Positions 1-9,827 of a stretch of 64,000 nt of DNA are shown here, piece by piece. The notes below the pieces were generated by a model. The model was not told where the DNA came from. It was given only the letters and a program-made list of their open reading frames with translations, and searched no databases. Each line of letters begins with the position of its first letter. Positions within the stretch are counted from its first letter, which is position 1. The DNA comes from Candidatus Omnitrophota bacterium. Lineage in GTDB: Bacteria; Ratteibacteria; UBA8468; B48-G9; JAFGKM01. The stretch is taken from positions 62,001 to 126,000 of the forward strand of contig JAMWDI010000004.1 in assembly GCA_023819375.1 (NCBI GenBank), read 5' to 3'. Both the position numbers and the translations under genes were made by a program.

Positions 1-2
1 TT

Positions 3-353
3 ACAGATGGACATATGGCTGATAGAGTTATAGTTGCTGTTGGAAGTAAACAGGCACAGGAAATATCTTTAAAACTGGTTGCAAAAAGAGGTTCAATCAA
101 TTTTTTTGGTGGTTTACCAAAGGAATCTCCTTATATTCAATTTGATAGTAATTTGCTTCATTATGGAGAATTTTTTGTTGTTGGAACTCATGGTTCTACT
201 CCTTTACATAATAAAATAGCCATTGAACTTTTATCAACAGGAAAGATAAACGCAGAAAAATTGATAACTCATAAATTGCCTCTTGAAAAGATAAAAGAAG
301 GTTATGAAATAGTTGAAAATAAAAAAGGACTTAAAGTTCTTATTTTGCCTTAA
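3..353 (+). CDS. Zinc-dependent medium-chain alcohol/polyol dehydrogenase, C-terminal part
   Basis: The reading frame is open to the left edge, so this is the last ~116 residues of a longer protein. The visible part holds the end of the Rossmann domain (VIVAVGSKQAQEISLKLV, then GSINFFGG) and the returning catalytic-domain strand with a G-T-H-G-S turn and the C-terminal LITHKLPLEKIKEGYEIV, which is typical of sorbitol, threonine or butanediol dehydrogenases (MDR superfamily). The zinc ligands lie outside the window. It ends 12 bases before the E1 alpha gene, so it is probably co-transcribed; butanediol dehydrogenases often accompany acetoin dehydrogenase genes, but the substrate cannot be fixed from this fragment. 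Confidence 0.8.
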   Translation, partial: TDGHMADRVIVAVGSKQAQEISLKLVAKRGSINFFGGLPKESPYIQFDSNLLHYGEFFVVGTHGSTPLHNKIAIELLSTGKINAEKLITHKLPLEKIKEGYEIVENKKGLKVLILP

Positions 354-365
354 AAAGGAGTAAAA

Positions 366-1325
366 ATGGAGATAACAAAGGAACTTGCAATTAAACTTTT
401 AAAACAAATGATGCAAATAAGACAATTTGAGGATATGATAATGGAATTGCTTGCAAAAAATATTGCAGAGGGTGGCTCCCATTTATATGCAGGAATGGAA
501 GCAGTTGCAGTTGGTGCAATTTCTGTTATAAATCCAGACGATTATATTACAAGTACACACAGAGGACATGGACATGCAATTGCAAAAGATGGTGATTTAA
601 AAGCCCTTATGGCTGAAATTCTTGGGAAAAAAACAGGTGTTTGTAAAGGTAAAGGAGGTTCTTTACATTTAGCAGATCTTTCAAAAGGAAATCTTGGTGC
701 AAATGGTATAGTTGGTGGTGGAATAGGAATTGCAACAGGAGCAGGTCTGTCAATTAAATTACAGAAACAGAATAAAGTTGTTCTATGTTTTTTTGGAGAT
801 GGTGCAACAAATAATGGAATATTTTTTGAATGCTTAAATATGGCTTCTTTATGGAAATTGCCAGTTGTTTATATATGTGAAAATAATAAATATGCAATGA
901 GTGTATCTGTTGAAAGATCCCATGCAGTTAAGGATTTGACAAAAAAAGCACTTGCATTTGATATGCCTGCTGAAAGTGTTGATGGTCAGGATGTACTTGC
1001 TGTGAGAGAAGTTGTTGGGAAATGGGTAAATTATGCAAGACAGGGAAATGGACCGAGTTTTATTGTTGCAAATACTTATAGATATTATGGACACAGTAGA
1101 AGTGACCCAAGAGTTTATAGGACAAGAGAAGAGGAAAAATTCTGGAGGGAAAGAGATCCAATAATAATTTTTTCAAATAAGATGAAAGAAATGGGGATTT
1201 TAACAGAGGAAGAAATAAATTTAATTGAAGAGGAAGTCAGAAAAGAAATAGAAGAAGCAGTTGATTTTGCCATAAAAAGTCCTTATCCTGAACCTGAAGA
1301 ACTTTATACTGATTTGTATGTTTGA
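366..1325 (+). CDS. 2-oxoacid (pyruvate/acetoin) dehydrogenase E1 component, alpha subunit
   Basis: Thiamine-diphosphate-dependent E1 alpha subunit of 319 residues, the usual length for the two-subunit E1 of pyruvate or acetoin dehydrogenase complexes. The ThDP/Mg motif GDGATNNG begins near residue 144 and continues to the ENNKYAMS element; the region HRGHGHAIAKD near residue 60 and the phosphorylation-loop-like YRYYGHSRSDP are standard for the family. A Shine-Dalgarno AAGGAG lies at 354-360. It is followed directly by the beta and E2 genes. Sequence alone does not separate a pyruvate from an acetoin enzyme; the short alpha subunit and the preceding MDR dehydrogenase mildly favour acetoin. 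Confidence 0.93.
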   Translation: MEITKELAIKLLKQMMQIRQFEDMIMELLAKNIAEGGSHLYAGMEAVAVGAISVINPDDYITSTHRGHGHAIAKDGDLKALMAEILGKKTGVCKGKGGSLHLADLSKGNLGANGIVGGGIGIATGAGLSIKLQKQNKVVLCFFGDGATNNGIFFECLNMASLWKLPVVYICENNKYAMSVSVERSHAVKDLTKKALAFDMPAESVDGQDVLAVREVVGKWVNYARQGNGPSFIVANTYRYYGHSRSDPRVYRTREEEKFWRERDPIIIFSNKMKEMGILTEEEINLIEEEVRKEIEEAVDFAIKSPYPEPEELYTDLYV

Positions 1326-1348
1326 AAAGAAATAAAAGGGAGTCAAAG

Positions 1349-2323
1349 ATGAGAATTATTACTTACAGGCAGGCATTGAATGAAGCACTTGATGAAGAAA
1401 TGGCAAGGGATGAAAGAGTTTTTTTATTGGGAGAAGATATTGCAATTTATGGTGGTGCATATGGAGTTACTGCAGGATTGTGGCAAAAATATGGAGACCA
1501 AAGGGTTATTGATACACCTATTTCAGAAAATGCTATTGTTGGAGTTGCTCTTGGTGCTGCTATAACTGGGATGCGTCCTGTTGCAGAAATTATGTATATT
1601 GACTTTATTGGACTTTGTATGGATCAATTAAATAATCAGGTCGCAAAGATAAGATATATGTTTGGAGGGAAATGTACTGTTCCACTCGTAATAAGAACAG
1701 AAGGAGGAGCAGGAAGAAGTCTTGGAGCACATCATTCACAGAGTTTGGAAGCCTGGTTAATTCATATACCTGGAATAAAAGTCGTTATGCCCTCTACTCC
1801 TTATGATGCAAAAGGACTTTTGAAATCTGCAATAAGAGATGATAATCCTGTTGTATTTATTGAACATAAAATGCTTTACAATACAAAAGGAGAAGTTCCT
1901 GAGGAAGAATATCTTGTTCCTATTGGTGTTGCAGATATAAAAAGAGAAGGGAAAGATGTTACAATTGTTACATATTCAAGAATGGTTTTGTTTTCTTTGG
2001 AAGCAGCAGAAATACTTGAAAAGGAAGGAATAAGTGTTGAGGTTGTTGATTTAAGAACTCTTTTGCCAATGGACATAGAAACAGTTGTAAAATCAGTTAA
2101 AAAAACAAATAGGGTTGTTATAGTTGAAGAAGATTGCAAAACAGGTGGAACAGGTGCTGAAATAGGTATGCAAATAATTGAAAATGCTTTTGATTATCTT
2201 GATGCTCCAATTATAAGAGTTGCTGGTGCTGATGTTCCGATGCCAAAAAGTCCTGTCCTTGAAAAACTTGCAATACCTGATGTAGAAAGAATTTGTAAAG
2301 CGGTTAAAGAAGTGTTAAAATAA
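1349..2323 (+). CDS. 2-oxoacid (pyruvate/acetoin) dehydrogenase E1 component, beta subunit
   Basis: E1 beta subunit of 324 residues, pairing with the preceding alpha subunit to form the decarboxylating active site. The protein shows the transketolase pyrimidine-binding domain (LGEDIAIYGGAYGVT, then DTPISENAIVG with the conserved Glu that activates ThDP) and the C-terminal transketolase domain (VEVVDLRTLLPMD). An in-frame TTG at 1322 also exists, but the ATG at 1349 is preceded by AAAAGGGAG at a good distance and the protein then begins with the usual MRIITYRQALNEAL, so I chose 1349. It sits 23 bases after the alpha gene. Confidence 0.93.
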   Translation: MRIITYRQALNEALDEEMARDERVFLLGEDIAIYGGAYGVTAGLWQKYGDQRVIDTPISENAIVGVALGAAITGMRPVAEIMYIDFIGLCMDQLNNQVAKIRYMFGGKCTVPLVIRTEGGAGRSLGAHHSQSLEAWLIHIPGIKVVMPSTPYDAKGLLKSAIRDDNPVVFIEHKMLYNTKGEVPEEEYLVPIGVADIKREGKDVTIVTYSRMVLFSLEAAEILEKEGISVEVVDLRTLLPMDIETVVKSVKKTNRVVIVEEDCKTGGTGAEIGMQIIENAFDYLDAPIIRVAGADVPMPKSPVLEKLAIPDVERICKAVKEVLK

Positions 2324-2347
2324 TTTTTAATTTGGGGGAATAGAAAA

Positions 2348-3523
2348 ATGAAAAGAGAGATTATTATGCCTAAACTTGGCGAAACAATGGAAGAAGGATA
2401 TATTGTAAGTTGGAGAAAAAATGAAGGAGATAGGGTTGAAAAAGGTGAGATTTTATTTGAAGTTATGAGTGATAAAACAAATTTTGAAGTTGAAAGTCCT
2501 TATTCAGGTTATTTGAGAAAAATTCTATATCAAGCAGGAGATCAGCCTATTCCTGTTACGACTGTTATTGCTTATATTACAGATACTCCCGATGAGCCAA
2601 TTGAGATAGAAAAGACAGAGGAAGAAAAGAAAGAAAAGATTAAAGAAGAATTTGAAGTTAGAGTTGAAGAAAAGGAGAAGGAAATAAAAGTTGAAGAGAA
2701 AGAGAGAATAAAGATAAGTCCATTAGCGAGAAAACTGGCAGAGGAATATAATGTTGATATTACAAAAATAAAGGGTTCAGGACCAGAAGGGAGAATTGAG
2801 AAAAGGGATATCCTTGAATATTTAGAAAAATTTAAAGAAGAATATGAAGTTTTAAAGTGGACACCTTTAAGAAGAATTATTGCAAAACGTCTTACAGAAA
2901 GTAAACAGAATATTCCTCATTACTATTTTCAAGGAAAAATTATTGTTGATAATCTTTTGAAAATAAAAGAAAATCTTGAAAAGGAAGGTGCAAAATATAC
3001 AATAACTGATTTTTTAATATTCCTTACTTCAAGAGTTATTGAGAAGTTTCCATTGATAGGAAGTAGTGTAATAAATGATGAGATAAGAATTTATAAAAAT
3101 GTTGATATTGGACTTGCAATAAGTGTTTCTGATGGGCTTGTTGTTGGTTCAATAAAAAATGCAAATAAAAAAACGATTGAAGAAATTTCAGAAGATAGGA
3201 AAAATCTTGTAGAAAAAGCAAGGGATGGGAAACTAACAGAGGATGACATAAAGGGAACAAATTTTGTTATTTCCAATCTCGGAATGTATGAAATAGAAAA
3301 TTTTTATCCTATTATAAATCCACCAGGTGTTGCAATTATGGGTGTTGGGAAAATTGATAAGGGGGTTTTTGTTGAGGATGAAAAAATTGTTGTTAGGAAT
3401 TATATGTATATTTCATTTTCCTTTGATCATAGAGTTATTGATGGTGTATATGCTGCAAATTTTTATAAGAAATTAAAAGAAGTTATTGAAAATCCTGCAA
3501 TTTTATTATTTAAAAATGTTTGA
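2348..3523 (+). CDS. Dihydrolipoamide acyltransferase (E2) of the 2-oxoacid dehydrogenase complex
   Basis: E2 core protein of 391 residues with one lipoyl domain (residues ~1-77; lipoyl-lysine K43 in SDKTN), a charged Glu/Lys linker (~85-122), a peripheral subunit-binding domain ([15 protein letters not shown]...GSGPEGRI, ~123-158) and the catalytic acyltransferase domain ending in DHRVIDG, where His361 and Asp365 are the catalytic pair. It carries acyl groups from E1 to CoA. No dihydrolipoyl dehydrogenase (E3) follows; the next gene is cysE, whose start overlaps this stop by eight bases, so E3 must be encoded elsewhere. A GGGGG ribosome-binding site precedes the ATG. Confidence 0.94.
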   Translation: MKREIIMPKLGETMEEGYIVSWRKNEGDRVEKGEILFEVMSDKTNFEVESPYSGYLRKILYQAGDQPIPVTTVIAYITDTPDEPIEIEKTEEEKKEKIKEEFEVRVEEKEKEIKVEEKERIKISPLARKLAEEYNVDITKIKGSGPEGRIEKRDILEYLEKFKEEYEVLKWTPLRRIIAKRLTESKQNIPHYYFQGKIIVDNLLKIKENLEKEGAKYTITDFLIFLTSRVIEKFPLIGSSVINDEIRIYKNVDIGLAISVSDGLVVGSIKNANKKTIEEISEDRKNLVEKARDGKLTEDDIKGTNFVISNLGMYEIENFYPIINPPGVAIMGVGKIDKGVFVEDEKIVVRNYMYISFSFDHRVIDGVYAANFYKKLKEVIENPAILLFKNV

Positions 3524-4229
3524 AAGAATAAAAGAAGATATTAAGGTGGTTTTTGAAAGGGATCCTGCTGCAAGGAATGTTTTTGAAGTTATTACAAGTT
3601 ATCCAGGTCTTCATGCTATATGGTTTCATAGAGTTGCTCATTTCTTCTGGAGAAAAGGGGCTAAAACACTGGCAAGAATTATATCACATATAAATAGATT
3701 TTTAACTGGGATTGAAATTCATCCTGGAGCAAAGATAGGAAGGAGATTTTTTATTGACCATGGGATGGGTGTTGTAATTGGTGAAACAGCAGAAATAGGT
3801 GATGATGTTCTGATGTATCAGGGAGTTGTTCTTGGTGGAACTTCTTTAAAAAAAGGGAAAAGACACCCCACAATTGGGAATAATGTTGTAATTGGAGCAG
3901 GAGCAATTTTACTTGGACCAATTAAGGTTGGAGATGGTGCAAAAATAGGGGCAGGAAGTGTTGTTGTAAAGGATGTCCCAGAAGGAACAACTGTTGTTGG
4001 TGTTCCGGCAAGAGTAGTTGAAAAGAGAGAAAAGAAAATAGACCTTGATCACGATAAACTTCCAGATCCGATTATTAAAATTCTCCAAATTATAATTGAA
4101 GAACAGGAAAAACTTGAAGAGAGAATAAAAAATCTTGAGACTCTTGAAGGATTAAAATTAAAGATAGACCAGTATTTTGAAGAAAAGAAAAAAGAAATTA
4201 TTGAACTTTTAGAAGGAGGTGGAAAGTGA
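3516..4229 (+). CDS. cysE: Serine O-acetyltransferase
   Basis: Makes O-acetylserine from serine and acetyl-CoA, the first step of cysteine synthesis. The start [21 protein letters not shown] and the motif [12 protein letters not shown], with the catalytic Asp-His pair, are hallmarks of the short cytosolic SAT form; left-handed hexapeptide repeats run through the C-terminal half. The chosen ATG lies inside the end of the E2 gene (8-base overlap), because translation from an upstream in-frame codon adds ten residues not found in the family. The last ~60 residues are a charged, probably coiled tail beyond the usual end. Coupling to a dehydrogenase operon is unusual but there is no cysK nearby. 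Confidence 0.93.
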   Translation: MFERIKEDIKVVFERDPAARNVFEVITSYPGLHAIWFHRVAHFFWRKGAKTLARIISHINRFLTGIEIHPGAKIGRRFFIDHGMGVVIGETAEIGDDVLMYQGVVLGGTSLKKGKRHPTIGNNVVIGAGAILLGPIKVGDGAKIGAGSVVVKDVPEGTTVVGVPARVVEKREKKIDLDHDKLPDPIIKILQIIIEEQEKLEERIKNLETLEGLKLKIDQYFEEKKKEIIELLEGGGK

Positions 4230-5314
4230 AATTATGGAAAATTATAGCAATCTTTACATTTTCCTTTATTGTTAATTCCTATTCTGCCTATACTGTTTAT
4301 CATACTGTAAAAAAGGGTGAAACTCTTTCTTTAATTGCTAAAAAATATGGTAAAGATGTTGAAGAAATAAAAAAATTAAATAATCTTAAATCTACAAAGA
4401 TATACCCTGGCCAGAAACTTGTTGTTGATAAAAAAGAAATAAAAAAGGTAGATAGAAAAGAAACAAAAATAGAAGGCAATTTTGTGAAGGAATATTATAA
4501 GGTTAAAAGGGGAGATACTTTAAGTAAGATTTCAAAAAAATTTGGAATATCTGTTTCAGAACTTAAAAAATTAAATAATCTTAAATCTACAGTTATCTAT
4601 CCTGGACAGGAATTGATTGTCAGTATAAAGAAAGTAGAACCTGAAAGAATAAAGAGTGATATTAATATAGATGAAATAAAACCAATTGTTGATGGTTTCC
4701 AGAAAGTATATTATAAGGTTTGTGAAGGAGATACAATTGAATCAATAAGTGAAAAATTTCAAATATCTCCTGAAAAACTTTTACAGGCGAATTTAATTAG
4801 AAGAGAGGATTTAAAAGTTGGACAAGTTCTTGTTATTCCTCCGAAAGAAATACTTGATGATAAAATAGATAAAGAAACCTTTGTTGAAAAACAGGAAAAT
4901 TTAAGAACAAAACTTCTTGATGAAGCATTTAAATATCTTGGAGTTAAATATGTATATGGAGGGGAAAGCAAAAGAGGCGTTGATTGTTCTTCTTTAACCC
5001 GTCTTGTTTATAAAGCAATAAATATACTATTACCACAAAATGCTTATCTCCAATATAAAAATGGAATAGAAATTAAAAAAGAAGAAGCATTGCCAGGAGA
5101 TTTAGTTTTCTTCAAAAGAGGAAACAATATAGGACATGTTGGAATTTATATAGGAAATGATTTATTTGTTCATGCAAGTTATACACTTAAAAGAGTTGTA
5201 ATAAGTTCTCTTAATGAAAGATATTTTAAAAACAGATTTGCAGGCTTTAGGAGATATCTTTTTGATGAAGATACTTATTTTGTAAAAGGGAATGAAAATG
5301 TTGAACAGAAATAA
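4226..5314 (+). CDS. Secreted LysM-repeat NlpC/P60 peptidoglycan endopeptidase
   Basis: Exported cell-wall hydrolase of 362 residues starting at GTG (4226), whose GTGA overlaps the cysE stop; AAGGAGGT at 4213-4220 supports it. An N-terminal signal segment ([21 protein letters not shown]) is followed by three LysM repeats (about residues 24-70, 88-133 and 154-203, each beginning YHTVKKGET-like) that bind glycan strands. The C-terminal NlpC/P60 domain has catalytic Cys254 in GVDCSSL and His304 in GHVGIY, and should cut D-glutamyl-diaminopimelate linkages. The first two repeats share almost the same sequence ([16 protein letters not shown]), which suggests recent duplication. Confidence 0.93.
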   Translation: MKLWKIIAIFTFSFIVNSYSAYTVYHTVKKGETLSLIAKKYGKDVEEIKKLNNLKSTKIYPGQKLVVDKKEIKKVDRKETKIEGNFVKEYYKVKRGDTLSKISKKFGISVSELKKLNNLKSTVIYPGQELIVSIKKVEPERIKSDINIDEIKPIVDGFQKVYYKVCEGDTIESISEKFQISPEKLLQANLIRREDLKVGQVLVIPPKEILDDKIDKETFVEKQENLRTKLLDEAFKYLGVKYVYGGESKRGVDCSSLTRLVYKAINILLPQNAYLQYKNGIEIKKEEALPGDLVFFKRGNNIGHVGIYIGNDLFVHASYTLKRVVISSLNERYFKNRFAGFRRYLFDEDTYFVKGNENVEQK

Positions 5315-6311
5315 TGGTTGCAGGTTTATGGAGTTTGTCTGGAAGGGTTATAGATGTTTATATCTTGAAAATGAAATTCTTAGAATTGAAATTCTTGTTG
5401 ATAAAGGAACAGATATAGTTGAATTTTTGTATAAAGAACTTGATATAGATTTTATGTGGAGAAGTCCTATTCCTGTGTATCCTCAATCAAAAATGATACA
5501 AACAGCACCTGCAAAACTTGGTAGTTTTATTGATTATTATCCAGGTGGTTGGCAGGAGATTTTTCCAAATGGAGGTTCTCTTTGTGAATATAAAGGAGCA
5601 ATTATCGGGCTTCATGGAGAAGTTGCACTTTTACCATGGGAATATCAAGTAATTGAAGATAGTAAGGAAAAAGTTTCAATCAAATTTTATGTCTATACCT
5701 ACAGGACTCCTTTTTATCTTGAAAAGATTATTACTGTAAAAAGTGGGGTTCCATATATAGAAATAGAAGAAGAAGTTTTTAATCTTGCAGGTGAAGAAGT
5801 TGATTTTATATGGGGCCATCATCCAGCCTTTGGTCAGCCATTTCTGTCAAAGGATTGTATTATTAATATCAAAAGTGCAAAAATTAAAGTTGTAGGTGGA
5901 GATGGAAAATCATTGACAAATTTAAAACAGGTTGAAGGAAAATGGCCTTATGTAGAAGGAATAGATGGAAAACTGGTAGATATAAGCAGAGTTCCAGACA
6001 AAGATGATAATGTTTCAGATGTTATTTTCCTTTCAGAGATTGAAGAGGGTTATTATGAAATTATAAATGAGAAATTGAAAATCGGATTTTTTATGGAATT
6101 TCCAAAAGAAGTTTTTAAATATATCTGGTTCTGGCGTATTGCGAAAGGAAGTTATAATTATCCGTGGTGGGGAAGAAATTATAATATTGCTCTTGAACCT
6201 TTTTCAAGTTTGCCAAATTTATCAGAAGCAATAAAAAGAAATGACCAGTTAAAATTAAAAGAAAAAGGTTCATTAAAAATAAAATTAAAAGCAGGAATCA
6301 AAAAAATTTAA
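5298..6311 (+). CDS. Aldose 1-epimerase-like protein (DUF4432-type galactose mutarotase fold)
   Basis: Protein of about 337 residues that resembles the galactose-mutarotase superfamily: an all-beta sequence with the motifs GGWQEIFPNGG, GLHGEVALLPW and WGHHPAFGQPFL, the last two supplying conserved histidines expected at the sugar site. Proteins of this class often accompany sugar-catabolic genes and may interconvert anomers, but the substrate is unknown. ATGs exist at 5292, 5298 and 5328; AAAGGG at 5285-5290 best serves 5298. The gene overlaps the end of the NlpC/P60 gene by 17 bases and ends immediately before gatB. Confidence 0.7.
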   Translation: MLNRNNGCRFMEFVWKGYRCLYLENEILRIEILVDKGTDIVEFLYKELDIDFMWRSPIPVYPQSKMIQTAPAKLGSFIDYYPGGWQEIFPNGGSLCEYKGAIIGLHGEVALLPWEYQVIEDSKEKVSIKFYVYTYRTPFYLEKIITVKSGVPYIEIEEEVFNLAGEEVDFIWGHHPAFGQPFLSKDCIINIKSAKIKVVGGDGKSLTNLKQVEGKWPYVEGIDGKLVDISRVPDKDDNVSDVIFLSEIEEGYYEIINEKLKIGFFMEFPKEVFKYIWFWRIAKGSYNYPWWGRNYNIALEPFSSLPNLSEAIKRNDQLKLKEKGSLKIKLKAGIKKI

Positions 6312-7739
6312 ATGGAAGATTATGAAATTGTCATAGGTCTTGAGGTTCATGTTGAACTTCTTACAAAAACAAAGATGTTTTGTTCTTGTTTAACAGAGTT
6401 TGGTGCACCACCCAATACTCACGTATGTCCAGTTTGTACCGGTATGCCAGGGGTTCTCCCTGTTATAAACAAAAGAGCAGTTGAACTTGCCTTGAAAACA
6501 GCAATTGTTTTTAATTCTGAAATTTCAAGATTTTGTAGATTTGCAAGAAAGAATTATTTTTATCCTGATTTACCTAAGAACTATCAAATATCACAGTATG
6601 AAGAACCACTGGCAAAAGGTGGATATCTTGAAATAGACGGGAAAAGAATTCGTTTTAAAAGAATTCATCTTGAAGAGGATGCAGGAAAACTTTTACATTC
6701 TGAAACAGGCTTTATTTCTTTTGTTGATTTTAATAGAAGTGGAATCCCATTACTTGAAATGGTTACTGAACCTGACATAGGAAGCCCAGAGGAAGCAGAG
6801 AAATTCCTTGAGAAATTAAAACAAATACTTGAATATCTTGAAATAAGTGATTGTAATATGGAAGAAGGATCTTTAAGATGTGATGCAAATATTTCAGTAA
6901 GAAAAAAAGGAACCAAGGAATTAGGAGTTAAAACAGAAGTTAAAAATATGAATTCATTTAAATCTGTGAGGAAGGCATTAGCATATGAGAGTAAAAGACA
7001 AATTGAAATTTTGAAGAGAGGAGAAAAAATTGTTCAGGAAACAAGATTATGGAATGAAAAAGAGGAAATTACAGAAAGTATGAGAACAAAAGAAGAGGCC
7101 CACGATTACAGGTATTTCCCTGAACCTGATTTGGTTCCTCTTGAAATCAATGATGGCTGGATTGAGGAAATAAGAAAAGAAATAAAAGAGATGCCAGATG
7201 AAAGAAAGGAGAGATTTAAAAAAGATTATGGAATTTCAGATTATGATGCAAATGTTTTAATATCTCATAAAGGAATTGCTGATTATTTTGAAGAATGTGT
7301 AAAGTTATATAATAATCCAAAAGTTATTGCCAACTGGATAATGAGTGAAATTCTTGCACAGATAAAAGGAAAAGTTTTAAAAAAAGAAGAGATTCCTTTA
7401 AAACCTGAATATCTTGTGGATATATTAAAGTTAATAGAAGAGAATAAAATTACTGTCAATACAGGGAAGGAAATACTTAAAGAAGTATACAATACCGGTC
7501 TTTCTCCTTGTGAAATAGTTGAAAAGAAAAATCTTTTGCAAATACAAGATATAGAATTGATTGGAAAATTTGTTGAAGAAGTTATAAGAGAAAATGAAAA
7601 AGCAATAAATGACTGGAAGAAAGGTAAACAGGAAGTTATAAGTTTTCTTGTCGGACAGGTTATGAGAAAGACAAAAGGTAGAGCAAATCCAAATATAGTT
7701 AGAAATATTTTGATAGAATATTTAAAAAGTTTAAAATAA
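6312..7739 (+). CDS. gatB: Aspartyl/glutamyl-tRNA(Asn/Gln) amidotransferase subunit B
   Basis: GatB of 475 residues, the normal length. It phosphorylates Glu/Asp on mischarged tRNA and transfers ammonia supplied by GatA. The signature GLEVHVELLTKTKMFCSC and a Cys-x2-Cys pair (CPVCTGMPG) sit at the N terminus, LRCDANISVR in the middle and the tRNA-binding YqeY-like helical tail (SFLVGQVMRKTKGRANP) at the end. It starts one base after the previous stop, without a strong ribosome-binding site, so translation is probably coupled. gatC lies about 54 kb away at the head of another operon and gatA is not in the window. Confidence 0.96.
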   Translation: MEDYEIVIGLEVHVELLTKTKMFCSCLTEFGAPPNTHVCPVCTGMPGVLPVINKRAVELALKTAIVFNSEISRFCRFARKNYFYPDLPKNYQISQYEEPLAKGGYLEIDGKRIRFKRIHLEEDAGKLLHSETGFISFVDFNRSGIPLLEMVTEPDIGSPEEAEKFLEKLKQILEYLEISDCNMEEGSLRCDANISVRKKGTKELGVKTEVKNMNSFKSVRKALAYESKRQIEILKRGEKIVQETRLWNEKEEITESMRTKEEAHDYRYFPEPDLVPLEINDGWIEEIRKEIKEMPDERKERFKKDYGISDYDANVLISHKGIADYFEECVKLYNNPKVIANWIMSEILAQIKGKVLKKEEIPLKPEYLVDILKLIEENKITVNTGKEILKEVYNTGLSPCEIVEKKNLLQIQDIELIGKFVEEVIRENEKAINDWKKGKQEVISFLVGQVMRKTKGRANPNIVRNILIEYLKSLK

Positions 7740-7778
7740 AAGGTAAAATTAATTTTTAAAAAAGGAGAAAAATAAAAG

Positions 7779-8945
7779 ATGAAAAGAAAAATTTTATTTA
7801 CATTTTTTGGATTTTTGTTTTTAACCGTTGTATTTGGTGGAAATGTAAATGTTGTAAAACCTGAGAAAAAACAAGAAGAGATTTATAAAAATTTGGAATT
7901 ATTTATAGATACTTTGAAAATAATTCAGGATAATTATGTAGAACCAGTTGATAATAAAAAACTCATATATGGAGCATTAAAGGGAATGTTAATGTCTCTT
8001 GATCCTTATAGTGCTTTTTTAGAACCAGATATGAAAAAGGAACTTGAAATTGAAACAAGAGGTGAGTTTGAAGGTGTAGGCATGGAAATAACCCTCAAAG
8101 ATGGAATAATAACTGTTGTAACTCCAATTGAAGATTCACCAGCATGGAGAGCAGGGATTAAAGAGGGAGATAAAATAATAGAGATAGATGGGAAATCAAC
8201 AAAGGGTATGACAACTTTTGAGGCAGCACAAAAACTGAGAGGTAAAAAAGGTACAAAAGTCTCAATAAGTATTTTAAGGGAAGGAACACCTAATCTATTA
8301 AAATTTACACTTGAAAGGGATGTTATTAAAATAAAGTCAGTTAAACCTAAAATTTATAATTCTATTGGATATATAAGATTAAGTGGATTTCAGGAAAATA
8401 CAGCAGAAGATTTAAAAAAGGCTCTTGTTGATTTTAAAAACAAGGGAATTAAAGGTTTAATACTTGATGTAAGAAATAATCCAGGTGGTTTATTAAGCGA
8501 AGTGATTGAGGTTTGTGAACTATTTTTACCACCTAACAAATTAATAGTTTATACTCAGGGAAGAAAGAAAGAAGATACTATAAGATTTTACAGCAAGAAA
8601 ACACCTGTTTGGAAAGGTCCCATTGTTTTACTTGTTAATGGTGGAAGTGCTTCTGCTTCTGAAATTTTGTTTGGTGCACTAAAGGATAATTATTCTAACT
8701 TTTTATCTATAGGGACAAAAACTTTTGGTAAAGGTTCTGTTCAGAATTTGATTAAACTTCCTGATGATTCTGCAATAAAATTAACAATAGCAAGATATTA
8801 TACACCAAAAGGAATATGTATTGAAGGAGAAGGAATAACCCCTGATATTGAGGTGAAAATGGAAGAAGAAAAACCTATAATTCCAACAAGTGAAGAAGAT
8901 ATTCAGTTTAAAAAAGCAATGGAAGAGATTAAAAAGATGATATAA
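7779..8945 (+). CDS. ctpA: C-terminal processing peptidase (S41 family, PDZ domain)
   Basis: Secreted or membrane-anchored serine protease of 388 residues. An N-terminal hydrophobic signal is followed by the tail-specific protease N domain (ILQDNYVEPVD-like), a PDZ domain (about residues 85-180; GVGMEITLKDG...SPAWRAGIKEGDKI) and the S41 catalytic domain with Ser292 in GGSASASE and Lys318 in FGKGSVQ, the Ser-Lys dyad of the family. It trims C termini of periplasmic proteins. AAGGAG lies 11 bases before the ATG. The next gene begins directly after its stop, a common arrangement with YibQ-like deacetylases. Confidence 0.94.
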   Translation: MKRKILFTFFGFLFLTVVFGGNVNVVKPEKKQEEIYKNLELFIDTLKIIQDNYVEPVDNKKLIYGALKGMLMSLDPYSAFLEPDMKKELEIETRGEFEGVGMEITLKDGIITVVTPIEDSPAWRAGIKEGDKIIEIDGKSTKGMTTFEAAQKLRGKKGTKVSISILREGTPNLLKFTLERDVIKIKSVKPKIYNSIGYIRLSGFQENTAEDLKKALVDFKNKGIKGLILDVRNNPGGLLSEVIEVCELFLPPNKLIVYTQGRKKEDTIRFYSKKTPVWKGPIVLLVNGGSASASEILFGALKDNYSNFLSIGTKTFGKGSVQNLIKLPDDSAIKLTIARYYTPKGICIEGEGITPDIEVKMEEEKPIIPTSEEDIQFKKAMEEIKKMI

Positions 8946-9797
8946 ATGGCAAAGAAAGAAAATTCTTTTTTTGTCCCTCTTCTTTTATTTTTAATTTTGT
9001 GTATTCTGATCACAGGTTTAAAAATTATCAAGGAAATTAGAAAGGAAAGTAATGTGTTTGCCAGATTATATATCCCTGAGACAAAAATAAAACCCCAATT
9101 ACCTGAAAAAATTGAAAAATTGCCTGAAAAGAAAAGAGGAGAAGTTGCAATTATTATAGATGATGTTGGTTGGAATCTTTCAATAATAAAAGAAATAGAA
9201 GAGATAAATAAACCATTAACACTTTCAATTCTTCCAAAAGCACCTTACAGTGAAAAAATTGTTAAGGAATTAAAAGGAAAAAATTATGAACTTTTCTTAC
9301 ATTTACCACTGGAACCAGAACCACCAAGTCAATGTTATGACAAAGGGTTAATTAAAGTTGATATGGATGAAGAAACAATTAAAAATTTATTTGAGGACAA
9401 TGTAAGAAATTTTCTTCCTTATATTAAAGGAGTCAATAATCATATGGGCTCATTATTTACAACAGAGGAAGAAAAAATGCAAATTCTTCTTGAAATTATA
9501 AAAGAAAAAAATCTATGTTTTGTGGATAGTTTAACAAATCCAAAAAGTTGTGGATATAAAATTGCAAAGGAAATGGGTATAAAAACAGGGAAAAGAGATA
9601 TTTTTCTTGATACTTCTACTAAGCCAGACGATATTAATAAAAAAATAGATGAACTTATAAAAATTGCAAAAGAGAAAGGAACAGCCATAGCAATAGGACA
9701 TGCAAAAGAGACTACAATAAATGTTTTAAAAGAAAGGATTGCTGATTTTGAGAAAAATGGTATAGAAATAGTTCCTGTTACCAGATTACTTCATTAA
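8946..9797 (+). CDS. Divergent polysaccharide deacetylase (YibQ/DUF610 family)
   Basis: Protein of 283 residues with one N-terminal membrane segment (residues ~8-26) and a NodB-like barrel that starts VAIIIDDVGWN, where the Asp-Asp pair matches the metal-binding DD of the family, and includes LFLHLPLEPEP, NNHMGSLFT and AIAIGHAKETT. It should act in the periplasm on a cell-wall or exopolysaccharide substrate, but catalytic activity of this divergent group is not established. It abuts ctpA (stop and start adjacent at 8945/8946), indicating co-expression with the peptidoglycan-processing protease. Confidence 0.88.
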   Translation: MAKKENSFFVPLLLFLILCILITGLKIIKEIRKESNVFARLYIPETKIKPQLPEKIEKLPEKKRGEVAIIIDDVGWNLSIIKEIEEINKPLTLSILPKAPYSEKIVKELKGKNYELFLHLPLEPEPPSQCYDKGLIKVDMDEETIKNLFEDNVRNFLPYIKGVNNHMGSLFTTEEEKMQILLEIIKEKNLCFVDSLTNPKSCGYKIAKEMGIKTGKRDIFLDTSTKPDDINKKIDELIKIAKEKGTAIAIGHAKETTINVLKERIADFEKNGIEIVPVTRLLH

Positions 9798-9827
9798 TAT
9801 ATTTTAAATTTTTTATTTGGAGGAAGA

